Source: Dirofilaria immitis (taxonomy: Eukaryota > Nematoda > Chromadorea > Rhabditida > Onchocercidae). Taken from it: a DNA stretch of 64,000 nucleotides. The translations under genes were made by a program, and so were the position numbers. Shown one piece after another: positions 53,301-64,000 of this stretch. Under the pieces are notes generated by a model. That model saw nothing but the letters and a program-made list of their open reading frames with translations. It made no database searches and was not told where the DNA came from. The DNA lies in NCBI GenBank assembly GCA_024305405.1, contig JAKNDB010000068.1, positions 9,347,501 to 9,411,500 on the forward strand, given 5' to 3'. Within the stretch, counting starts at the first letter, position 1; every line of letters starts with the position of its first letter.

Positions 53301-56027
53301 AATAGTGAGCAAGAAAATTCAAACGGCGGTTCTGTTTAGGATCGTTCTTTTATTTAGTCGTCCAATTTTCCTCAAGGCCAGAGATTATGTTATAATGTGG
53401 GTTATGAGAGGTCTGATAGCAATAGTGAGTGACAGACAAAGGAGTGAAAAGTTTGCTATTAAATTCCAACAGTTATAAAGTACTTTGGATTTGTTACGAT
53501 ATCAGTTAAGATATGTTCTTCTAAGCAATATTTTCGCCATGCAAATTAATTTAAAAACATGCGATGTAACAATGAACCTTTTTTACCGTAATTTAATGAG
53601 ATATGCAAATTTTCGAATTTTTTTTCTTTACTGCGGCATTTTCATTGTTTCATTTGATCTTTGGAAAATGGGGAAAGAAAGCTTTCTTCGGTATCATCTT
53701 ATTTTCAATCAGATTGAATAGCTGAAATACCCTAATGTATAATGTGAATTTGTGTTGAAATATTTTAATATTTTAATTTCTCGTAAATTATCGATCCAAC
53801 ATTAGTTATCAAAATCATTAATTTGCCAAAATCAATACTGACAACAGTGCCGAGATTTTCCGATTATTCAGCTCAGCTCGACTCTCAATGTTGGGAAGTG
53901 AACGATATTCAGTCGTCATTGGTTTATTCATTCGTTGATCAGAATACTAGTAATGAGATCTTCTGCTATTTAGTTAAGTGCTCTGACCTTCTTTATACTT
54001 AAAAAGTATATTTTGCTATATTTTGATGCTGTCAAGTTGAGGTAAATCTCTTTCATATATTATACTTAATATTTGAGGAAAAAGTAGTGATAAAATAAAT
54101 AATAATTGCTAAGACCTCATATTTGAATGTATTCTAATCTTATTCAAAAAGACAAACTTATTTTAGTAAATAAGTTTAGCAATATTTCCTTTTATTTTTG
54201 AAATTAAATGGAAAATAAGAGATACTTATTGTATATATCTATGAATGAAAGGGATTCACCCTGAAGTTACCGTTTCTGTTTCTATTCTTATTCTTTCAGG
54301 CACAGTTTCTCATTTGTTCTATAAATCAAGAAACATCGAGACACTATCACTTTTTGGAGAAGGTTTCCTCCTTTTCTTTCTTAACTATCTCTTTTCTAAC
54401 CCTCATTTTTCAAATTGTGGTCTTTGTTTTAGAAATAACTAGTGATGATTTATGGTTGAGAAGTTTTATATAAAATATATTTACATGAAGGAATTTGATC
54501 TTTGCATAAATCAAAAGAGAAATGAATTGTATAAATTATTTATTTAGAATTTTTATAATTCAGTTATTCGTTTATCAAAAGTTTATTTGTTTTTCCATAG
54601 TCTATTTATTTGTTTGATAAACAAAGTTTTATTGAATATTTCCTATTCTACTTGTCTCACTGTCCAGTTCGTTCTCAAAAATTAACTAAATATAAGTGCC
54701 GGATGACTTCCCATTGCTTTTGTTGGCTTTCCATCTGATAGTCTGATACCTTCACCTTCACTTTATCGTAAAGTCTCATCTTTTTATCAAAACGTGTAGG
54801 AGAAGGATGCATTTGTAGATGGATGCATCTGTGTCACATATGTAGTAATACATATATTGGACAACATGCCATTAATTTCAACCGTATTTCTCGATTATCT
54901 CAGTTTATTTATTCATTGGATTAAATTGTTTCATGTGACAGCTATGCTTACTATGCTAAATAATAAATGACAAGGAATGAGAGACAGGGGAGACGTATAA
55001 TAATTATATTATTATATAGAATAGCATATCATGCAAAGAATAATGATTTAGCTGCTACTGTTCATAACAAGTTTTATTCATTATATATTAGAACTAGATT
55101 GGCCTTTTATCATTGCTGCTTGACTGTAACTATTAGGATTATGAGAATTTAAACAAAATAAAAGTGAAATGCAAAAAACGTGTTAGCTGTAGTAGTGGTA
55201 TTTAACAAAAAGAGCTAAACTTATAAATTTTTTTCGAGGCCTAGCGAAAGATAATATAGTAATTGAAGTTTTAAGTAAACTTTTCGAGCAGTGATTCAAC
55301 TTACAACAATGTTCATGTTTGTAACAATTTCAGTTTGAAATATTTAAATTGTCTTTTTCAACCAACAAATATACTTTATGTTCACTGTACTGACATAGAT
55401 TAGTGTATTGCATATAGTTTATTTAACAACATTTTTCTTGAATCCATTTAATAACTATTTCATAATGACTATTTCATTGTAAAAACTTTTTAGCACTCGT
55501 CATCAAATCGTATCATCTATCGAATGAAAATTTCATTTTATTTTGGAATTATATTCATAACTTATTTTATAATTCCATTCATTTGTTTTCGATGATTTTA
55601 AACCAATTTCAGAATTCTTAAATTACGAACTTTAATGACTAGAATTAAATGGTTAAGGAAAATACTACTGCTATATTGTGTGCATCATAACAGCTGCTGT
55701 GTAAAGATAATGTCGATTTTTATTTCTGATGTCTTTAAATGTCATATGATTTTTCGGCATTGTATTAAAACTATGAAATTTTTAATATTTTTAAAATTTT
55801 TATATCCGTAGGTTATTAGACTTCTTTAATTTCATCATTCCTTGTAATATGTCTGCCTTTATTTTTATTTCTTTTTTTGTGACGTAATAATGAAATCTAT
55901 GACTAAAAGGTTGAAATTACTTGAACATTAAAAATTATTGGCGTTGAAAACTCATTCCATCGCAGATGAGGAAATTCCTCTTTCATTCATGCTTGTTGTA
56001 TGCATAAGTGATAAGTATGATATTTCC

Positions 56028-56043
56028 AATAAATTATTTATAG
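56028..56043 (+). other. Splice acceptor just before the CXXC gene start
   Basis: The sequence AATAAATTATTTATAG ends seven bases before the ATG at 56051. It may be a trans-splice site. A cis acceptor is also possible, because the frame stays open back to the AG. Confidence 0.4.
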
Positions 56044-56050
56044 AATCAGT

Positions 56051-58201
56051 ATGAGTGTTCCACTGTCAATGGGTCCTATGTTGCTGATGGAAAGTAGACA
56101 GACAAACAGTCCGATGTACCATGGTGCTCATTATATGCAACCTGGACCACCGCTACCGTCGAATGGTCATATTCAACCTAATTTAATACAACCGCATCAT
56201 TCATTGCATGGACAAGCTGCCCCATCCGGACAGCACATCATCACCTCTTCAATGAACAGGTCTCAAAGGTTGGTATTAATAAGAACCTACTTCGAAGTAT
56301 ATGTAACATATCTTTAATACTCTCATTATTCCAAAATCCAAAATTAAAGAATGAAACTTTTTAAAACTAAAATTTTGTGAACTCGAACTATTTTTAGGCT
56401 TCTCTGATTAAATTCAAAAAAATAAGATCACTTCATTCTTATTTCTGTTGCTGCATGACTTTCTACTTTGTAATTTACTATCATTTTGAATAGTTTAGAT
56501 GTGGTGTATGTCGAGGCTGTCAATGTAAGCCATGTGGACAGTGCACCTATTGTCAAGATAGCCCGCAGTTTGGTGGCCCAGGCGTTAAGAAGCAATCGTG
56601 TATTGAACGAAGATGTTTACGCGTACTCGAAAATAGATTGCAGGTTTTCTGGATTGCATTTTGTGGCTCTGTCTTACTATTATTATTATTAATTTCTCGA
56701 TCTCCAAGTCCCATCAAAAAGAGAATTATTAATTTATAGTTTAACTTCAAATCCGAAGTAACATTAATAATTTCAACTTTGTATAAAATTAGTATTATTA
56801 TATCGTACCACCCGAATAGATTTCAGTTACACATAATAATTTATACTGCCAAAACTTATAACAGATAGCTGTTCAAATTCAAATCATTTCACTTTAATAT
56901 TTATAGAGAGATGCACCAACGTTTAAAGCCCGTGTTGGATGTAATCAGTGTGAAGACTGTCGCATGCCTGATTGTCAAATATGCCTTGTATGTCTTGATA
57001 AAAGGTTCATTCAATTATTTTCTTTTTCTTTAATCTATAAAAACCCAAACAATTATTTAAACGTTACTCAAAAAATTATTTAAACGATTTTTCTAAGAAA
57101 GTTCAAAAGTTAACCGTAAAAGATCTTAAAAGAACCAGAATTCGGCTGATTTATTCTTAATCGGATTATGCGAAATGACTTTTTAAGATTTTTTGATAAC
57201 CGATATATGACTGGTGCAATGTGCGCTAAGAAGCGCTGTAATAGTGCCACAAGCATAGAACTACCTGCTGCACAAAATGCCGAATTACGTCAGGTATATA
57301 TGAAAATATTTCTCTATGCTTAAAATATATTTCATTCATGTTGTGAACTTTGCATATGCAGAACCTCAAATGATACCGTCTTGATCTCTTTATTAATAAG
57401 TAAATAGTTCTGGTTAGGTTTGAACATTTTGCTATTGTGAGTCGATAATAAAAGTAGTGTTGGTTATTTTGTTTGATTCTCTTCTAACATTACTGTGTTT
57501 GTTGAAGTAAGCAAATATTAGATAAGTAAACATCAACAGTAAATACCATGTTACAGGCACATAAGAGAACATATGATCAGTCGGGAATGACAGATTACCA
57601 GATTATGAAGCGTCGCGCTCATCAAAGTTTAGAGCAGTTGGTAGTCACACAACAGCGTGTACTGAATATGCCAACGCAAACGGTCCTGAACGGACAAGGT
57701 TGTCCTACAGCACCAGCTGCCACTGCTGTTTATGTCAATCAACAAATGCGATTGGTATCTTCCCAATCTGGAACACCACAGCAGCTACTCATTGTCCATC
57801 ATCATCATCAACAGCAACAACAACAACAACAACATCCTGGAATTGCGACTGTCGCTCATTGTAATACTAAGCGAGGTGCCGAATCGACTGTGGTTAGCAC
57901 TACTCAAGGTTCAATTCCAGTCGCGAATCCTACTACATTGTCTGGTGCGACCAACGGTACAATACATGTGGCATCACAATCCCGTCATGTATCACACCCC
58001 GTACCTCAATACGTGCAGCAGATACAAGCGCAACATGCTTCACATTCGTATCCGATTGCAGAAGTGGGATCTGGTGCCTCATACATTCCAGGTTACGTTG
58101 AAGAACGCGCAACACCTCAGTCGGATCCATTTACACCACCGAGTTATGCACCAGAAATGAAAACGTCGTCGTATTACAGCCGTTGTGAATTACTTTTTTG
58201 A
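56051..58201 (+). CDS. Tandem CXXC zinc-finger protein
   Basis: The five exons are 56051-56268, 56499-56643, 56907-57004, 57188-57293 and 57557-58201. All junctions keep phase and give 403 residues. The N-terminus is rich in Pro, His and Met. The first CXXC finger (exon 2) has the full CxxCxxC...CxxCxxC series, followed by QFGG and KKQSC...RRC. A second finger spans exons 3-4 (CNQCEDC...CQICLVC, then C-x4-C) but has FFDN where the first has QFGG. CXXC fingers of the MLL/CFP1/KDM2/MBD1 type bind unmethylated CpG DNA, and the KFGG-like loop is important for this, so finger 1 is the likely DNA binder and finger 2 may be structural or bind something else. The last exon is a long low-complexity region with His and Gln runs (near 57800-57835), typical of a transcriptional cofactor. 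No enzyme domain is seen. The N-terminus could extend upstream if the acceptor before the ATG is cis-spliced. Confidence 0.85.
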
Positions 58202-61200
58202 TCTAGAATTGGAAGTTTGTAATAGATGTGATATATTTGTAGTAGACCTGAATTGGCCAACTCGATCGCTTCGAATTCTCACGTGAGCAGAATTATTTTT
58301 CTCCAAGTTGCATGTTCTTGCCGAATTTCCCAGTGTTCATTTCTCAGTTTATTTAGATTATTAACTTTAAATGTTGTGATTCTATAGCTGTTACTCATTG
58401 CCTTCTCATTTCTCTTCTACGATATATTCATTTTTAGTTTTTGCTTTATCATTTATTCCGCTTCTCTTTTCCTATCTTCATATATTGCTATAAAGACACA
58501 GTTATTGTATGTCTTTTGACAATGAATTATCTGAATGCGACGCTTGGAATCTCAGTTATCAAGCTCGAAATGTGTGCTATGCTAATGTGATATACAAGCT
58601 CGACCACAAGAGTGGCTACTATTAAGAAAATGAGAATTCAATTCAAAATGACTACTTTCATCATATTGCCAAAAATTCCATAAAATAGTTTATTGACTTT
58701 TCTGTACGGAAGCTAATAGTTTTCAGTATTTGATAGCTTGAAGCCATTACCAATGCTAATCGAAATTATAAGTTGAATTATAATAAATGAGAAAGGCAAA
58801 ATTGCAACATCTTTATTGATATATGAGTAGTCAATATATTATTTTGTATTGTAATCTTTCCTTGATTTTCAGCCCCTCCTTTAATCATAACAATCACTTT
58901 AATCACTTCTATTTTTCCACTGTTCTCCATTGCATACACACATTTCTTGTGAGGTCAGTGCCTTATCCATCATTGTTTCCACTTTTTCCAACATCTTAGT
59001 AAAGTTTGTATGTTTTTATTGCATGATTTGTTATTTTCGTTTGGATCAAAAGCACTCTATTTAAATTTTTGGTGCTCACTTAATAATCATTTAATGGATT
59101 TTCGAATGTAAGAATAAAGATCAAAAGACCAGCTCAATTTGGAAAGAGCAAACTCAAAAACAATAATAATTTTATTTTTTAATTATGACAAAAAATATCG
59201 CGAAATGTTTATAACTGGTCAAGATTATTTGTACTATTAGGTTGGCGATTAGTTGAATGTTATCGCCTCGTTAGCAGCATTGCACTCCATAATCCAATAA
59301 TATATTTTAAGGGATAGCTTAAGTTAAAGCAGATTTATCTTGTAGATGACGCGTAATCATATAGAATTTCTATGGCCATACACATGACAGGAACGTAAAA
59401 TCAGTTTCCAAATATATTATTTGGCGCATCGATGTATTTTACATCTCAAAAATCTTTGTATGTGTATTTTCTAATTCATGACGTAATAGCTTTCTCATCC
59501 GCATTCCTTTTTATTAAATGCTCATTCACTCAATATTACTTGCTGAAATGATGCCTCTGATATAACAGTCTAAGTACTCTAATAATTTTTGGATCCAATT
59601 TGTTCTGATGTGGAGAATAAAGGTAGGATCTTACTGATCTCGGACCCTTTAACATAAAATCTCGATATTCAAAAATCTAGATAAGACAAGTCAATTAAAA
59701 CGATGCTTAAATAGGCTTTCATCTCAGAAAACAGCCAAATGACTTCTCAGAGGCACAAAATCCTCCCAGGTTTGTACCATTCAAATATTCGAATGTTATC
59801 TTTTATGTATCTACTTCAATGTTTCCACTTGAAATTTTATGTCGTCTACGTCTCGAAATTCTTATCCAAATTAAGCTGATTTTTTTGGAACAGTTATTTT
59901 GTATTGTGTGTAATAAAAACAATAATGTGACCAATTGATTTGCTTTTATCAACTGATAATACAGCATATAATTAATGGCGCCACCGTATTCATGTATGTT
60001 TGCTTAAATATGTATGGCACTACATAAGCTTCTGATTTGATTCGTTAAAAAAAAATAATGTTGTATTCAATGCAGCATGACAACTTCAAATTAGCTTTAA
60101 ATTTAATTTCTCTTTCAAGAATGTAACGCTTAAATCTTATTGCTTATTTAGATTTTAAGTTCGTTAATACATATCTCCATGAATGAAGCCAAGCACAATT
60201 TTACTAGCATTTCATATAAATGTAATTGTCGTATATTAATGATTAATGAAATATGTCAGAAAAATTCAAATGATGTTTTGTTGTTGAAATGTGCAACAAA
60301 GAAACATCTTAGAACCAAATTACTTTTTACAGAATGTTTATGTCCATTACGCTCTACAATTTCAAAATAATTCAGGTCTCATTTGAGTGATTTATAAATA
60401 CTACGTTATGAATTTTGCTGTCTACTAATAATCCAGAATTTCGCGTCTTTCACCATCAGAATTTCTAGGAGAAAAATATTCCGATCTATGAAAGGATGCC
60501 CTAGGAATTATAAAGTCGAAAGTTAGATCTTATCCAATCAAAATAACCAGAAGAATAAAGCAGTAAAAAACCATTAGCCTTTTTGGAGAATCAAAATTGA
60601 AAATATTAGTCTCAGAAATTGGAAAGATTCGCCGAAAGAGCCTGAACCCATTCATTTCCTTTATCCTATTTTATGGGACAACTACTTATTTTGGCAGTGG
60701 CCCAAATAAAAGTAAGGGATACCTTTGAGTGTTAGGTGTGAATTGCAAAGAAGACATCGACTTTGTAAAGTCTTACTGACATGATTCCGTTCTTATAGGA
60801 AAAATGCGAAGTGATATCAAGACTTGAAGTTTCTGAATATTAAATGAATTCCAGTACTGGAATTTTGGAACCCTTCATGAAATATTAATAAGAACTAAAG
60901 AAAACTAAAAAAATTTTTAATCTCACCAAAAGATGACATTACTCCAACAACGTTAATTCTACATTACGCTACTTGATAATTTTTAAAACATGATAAATTT
61001 AGTATGAAGTCTACAAAAAGTAAGCCGGCCCAAACACCGCTTTATCGTAAATTCGCAACTATTACATTTACGTTGTCGTTCTTAAAAATTGAACTTTCGG
61101 GATGAATTTAAATGCTTCTCATTTCAATTTTCATAATCATTCTCTTTTACAAAAGTCTTGAAAAAAAAAGCGTTATTAAATATACTAATTTCAGAGCCTC

Positions 61201-63139
61201 GCAAAAGTAGTGCAGAGGGTCAGTTAGATTTCACTAACTGAGTTATTAATAAACAGAAGCCTGTAATGGATTCTCTAATCAAATAACGTTTTTGTTCTCA
61301 TGCAAAAGAAAAAATTATTAATTACCTATCCAAGCTTACTTCAATAATTTTAGAGAAATTTGATTTTTCCACATAATTTGATGTCGTCTTCATGCACTTT
61401 CCCAGATATTTATTGATCTACTTCTGTGCGACAAAATCACGTCCCAACTTTTAAACTCCGTGATTGAATTGAACACATGGAGCTAATATTATTGATAACA
61501 TGTCTTTGCCCTTTATTTCTGCATTTATCTCTTCTCTTGTCTTACTTTCAGTAACTATCGGTTCTTCAGATCATTATCTTCATCGCCGAAAATTTATAGC
61601 TGCTGAAGTTTATTTCATTGGCACTCATTCCTTTAGTCATAAAACAGTGTCTGATAAAAAAATTTTGCTGAAAGACGTAATTAGGTGACAGGAAGGAAAC
61701 AAAATTTCCGAAAGATAATAAATTTTATTTCCAGCTATATCTCAGTAATGTTATGAAATCGTTTACTTCTAGGAAAATAATCAACAAAACACGTCTTTAT
61801 AAGAATGCAATTTCAAAAAAATTACACCTGTTCATGCAACGAAAGCGACCCAGTAAACTAGCTTTTAAATGCTAAATCAGTTCATATTATCGGATCAGTA
61901 CCTTTTCATGCTTATGCTTATCATGAGCACTTTTAGTTGTTATCGACTGCTCTACAAAATAGCTATTAATGCAAAATTATAAAAACTCGAGAAATTAAGA
62001 TTTGATAAGGTTCAGTAGTGAAAATTTTTCAACAGAAAAACATTGAGCAAACAGTAATGCTAGGATAATAAAACCATAAAGAAAAAAACACAAACATAAT
62101 CAACTAAAATTCGTTTTATAATCGAATTTTACCACAGTTCTAATGCATCTGACACAGTGCAATACACATCATTATTATTTTAGGATTCGATGTTGCAAGT
62201 TTTGACAGCATTTCTTGTTTGAAAAATAAAAATAAAAGATTTTTCGTGAATAAAAATAACAATATGACCTGAACAAAACTTGCAGAGCCTGAAAAGTTGA
62301 GAAAATTATTGAGATTGGAAGAAATATATCATTATTTCATAAATGCTGATTGAAGCAAAAAGGCAAAACAAGAATTTTTTCATTAAATACTTGACAGTGC
62401 TGACATTTGAGATGCAAAAAACAAGTGGAAAAGGGCGAAGTATCGTAATTACAATAAGTTCGAATCAAATAAATAATTTGAATTATTTAGAATTTTTCTA
62501 GAATATTTTAAACTTCGTAACAGAACAAAAATTAAGAAATTATAAGACAAATATTCACAAAGCAAGAAACAAATTTGGGAGCATGTCATGTGAAATAACA
62601 AGTGTGAAAGATGGTGAGATCAAATTTCTGAAACAAAACGAAAAGGAGAGATTCCAATTAAAAACAACCAAACGCATCGAGAGGCTCATCAAAATATGAA
62701 CGAAAAACAAAGTACAAGTAATGAAGTAGAGATCACCTTCAACTAAAACTCCTGAAATAAAATAAAAAAATACACATAGAAAACAATTACTGAACTTATG
62801 ATTAATAAATTGTCAAAGAAACAAGAAAAATTGATCCTTGAAAAAACAAACTGACGGCAATTAGAAAAGAATTACGTTTGCTAGCCCAAATCTGAATCCA
62901 AACAAACAAAGCTAGACTAATGCATTATCAAACTGCTCGTCGAGTTTTCAGTATTCCCGTCATCATTTACGTATTTTGTGAATGAATTAAGATGGTAAAT
63001 AAGAAACACATATCGGATGATCCAGAAATTTCTGGCAGTAGTAAACTACGAGAGAAAATTTTCGACAGTTCCAATGATATAAATTAAGAAATTGAATAGC
63101 AAAAATATCGTTTTCAAATAAAAATTCTATGCTCAAAAT
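58202..63139. other. Gene-poor AT-rich region between convergent CXXC and CUX genes
   Basis: This lies between the 3' end of the CXXC gene and the 3' end of the CUX gene. An AATAAA occurs at 58782-58787, about 580 nt after the CXXC stop. Short ORFs at 60179-60370 and 61500-61688 have no supporting context. No repeat or RNA gene was recognised. Confidence 0.4.
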
Positions 63140-64000
63140 TTACAACTGCTTAGCAGCATTGAGTTTCTGAATCCGTTCAATTGCTTTATCAAGAGAACTA
63201 TTCTTGGTAATAGTGCTTCTAGTCAAATTGCTGCTGCTTGTTGATGACACCATTGTTGGTGAAAAGTGATAAGGTTTCGATTCCAGTTTCATTAATTCCG
63301 CAAGATCCTACAATTGCAGATATTTGCAAATAAATTACCATCAGTACGGTGAGGGTCATATTCACAAAACGGAATGTTTACTTCCTGATCTCTAAAATTA
63401 CTAAAGCAAGCAGTTTAGGAATGGATTTTCTCGACCTTTTCAAATTAAGGCTAACAATTGTACTCAAGAGAAAAAAAATTAACATGATTTTCAAATCCTA
63501 TATATCTTTTGAAATTGGCATATGATAAAGTTTTCATTAATTTTCTCAATGCACTGAGTAAAAGTTCAGTCCTAAACAAGAAAAGTTTTCTTGCTCTAGA
63601 AAATAAATTTATATAATAACTTCACTTTCCAAATTATTTACGGTTACGAAAATATAACATTGATACAGCGAAGTGACTGTTGATATAACTACAATAAAGT
63701 AACACGAATTATATTAAACGTTAGTCTTCCTGTATCTCTCTTGAACAAAAAATGGTAAATGCTAAAAATTTCAATAAAAACAAGAATTAAATTAACCTGT
63801 TTCCATCGATCACTGCTATTTTTTCCATTTGCTGAATTTCTTTTCTGACCGTTTTCTCCATTTGGAAGATTTTCAGCTTTCAAACTTGCCTATAACTTTG
63901 AAATAAAAGAAAATGCAGCCATACATTTACAATCTTCATTTAACTGTTAAAAGAAAAAATATAACCTTTTGTCGAGTTCGGTAATTATGGAACCAATTGC
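63140..64000 (-). CDS. ceh-44: CUX-type (Cut) homeobox protein, C-terminal exons (partial)
   Basis: This is the 3' end of a minus-strand gene entering from the right edge. Three exons are seen: 64000-63966, 63889-63797 and 63307-63140, in phase, with stop TAA at 63142-63140. The first contains NWFHNYRTRQK, the third helix of a homeodomain. The NWFHNYR form matches the CUX1/CUX2 homeodomain rather than ONECUT proteins, so the best nematode match is CEH-44. Cut proteins are nuclear transcription factors with Cut repeats and one homeodomain; the repeats would lie outside the window. The tail after the homeodomain is about 85 residues, Ser/Asn/Lys-rich, and ends in a predicted amphipathic segment (SSLDKAIERIQKL). 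The symbol rests mainly on the homeodomain fragment. Confidence 0.7.

Larger units (their letters stand above)
34245..56027. other. Gene-poor, microsatellite-rich region
   Basis: About 21.8 kb between the GPDH and CXXC genes. Apart from the ORFs and repeats listed separately, I find only short ORFs without splice support. Degenerate triplet-rich tracts (AAT/AGT at 45383-45500; ATC/ATT around 46590-46730 and 47020-47100) recur. It could hold regulatory DNA or long introns and 5' exons of the CXXC gene, but nothing in the sequence shows this directly. Confidence 0.4.

Noticed and set aside
61500..61688. 62-codon ORF with a hydrophobic start resembling a signal peptide.
   Set aside because: The hydrophobic part is short, there is no Cys pattern or family, and similar short ORFs are frequent in this AT-rich stretch.
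1..64000. tRNA or rRNA genes, CRISPR arrays, bacterial (endosymbiont-derived) inserts and full transposons.
   Set aside because: No cloverleaf box motifs, rRNA stretches, spaced repeats, bacterial-like long ORFs or transposase motifs were recognised by eye. A tRNA scan and a search against Wolbachia and repeat libraries would settle it.

Overview
The window looks like nuclear DNA of a nematode, most likely a spirurid or filarial worm. It is AT-rich, the genes are made of short exons with T-rich ...TTTCAG acceptors, and several start codons lie a few bases after a strong 3' splice site, as expected for spliced-leader trans-splicing. I cannot name the species. The coding content was rebuilt by hand from splice signals, intron phase and family motifs, so most genes below are multi-exon models.

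Layout. (1) About 1-6290, minus strand: the N-terminal half of a TUT4/TUT7-like terminal uridylyltransferase (CID1/PUP family), running off the left edge. (2) 6687-16393, plus strand, divergent from it: a large SLC9C-like (sperm-type) Na+/H+ exchanger with exchanger, voltage-sensor-like and cyclic-nucleotide-binding parts. One of its most conserved exons carries a one-base frame break. (3) 17664-19322, minus: a BRICHOS-domain type II membrane protein. (4) 19701-24138, minus, directly upstream of it: an unrecognised 370-residue protein in six phase-consistent exons. (5) 24139-31514: 7 kb of AT-rich DNA with one small coding-like island near 30.4 kb. (6) 31515-34244, plus: an intact nine-exon cytosolic NAD-dependent glycerol-3-phosphate dehydrogenase. 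(7) 34245-56050: nearly 22 kb that is gene-poor and microsatellite-rich, with a few orphan ORFs, including a secreted cysteine-containing ORF interrupted by an in-frame TAG. (8) 56051-58201, plus: a 403-residue protein with two CXXC zinc fingers. (9) 58202-63139: a second gene-poor stretch. (10) 63140-64000, minus: the last exons of a CUX-type homeobox gene (CEH-44-like), entering from the right edge.

The genes do not form one pathway. Themes are RNA 3'-end uridylation (TUT), chromatin and transcription (CXXC, CUX), ion transport (SLC9C-like), membrane or secretory protein folding (BRICHOS) and glycerol metabolism (GPDH). The spacing of the orphan and BRICHOS genes (379 bp, same strand, trans-splice-like acceptor at the second start) suggests a possible two-gene operon. 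I did not find a clearly new multi-gene system. The items most worth a second look are the frame-broken sperm-type exchanger, the degenerate nucleotidyltransferase of the TUT protein, the unequal pair of CXXC fingers, the orphan gene, and the TAG-interrupted secreted ORF.
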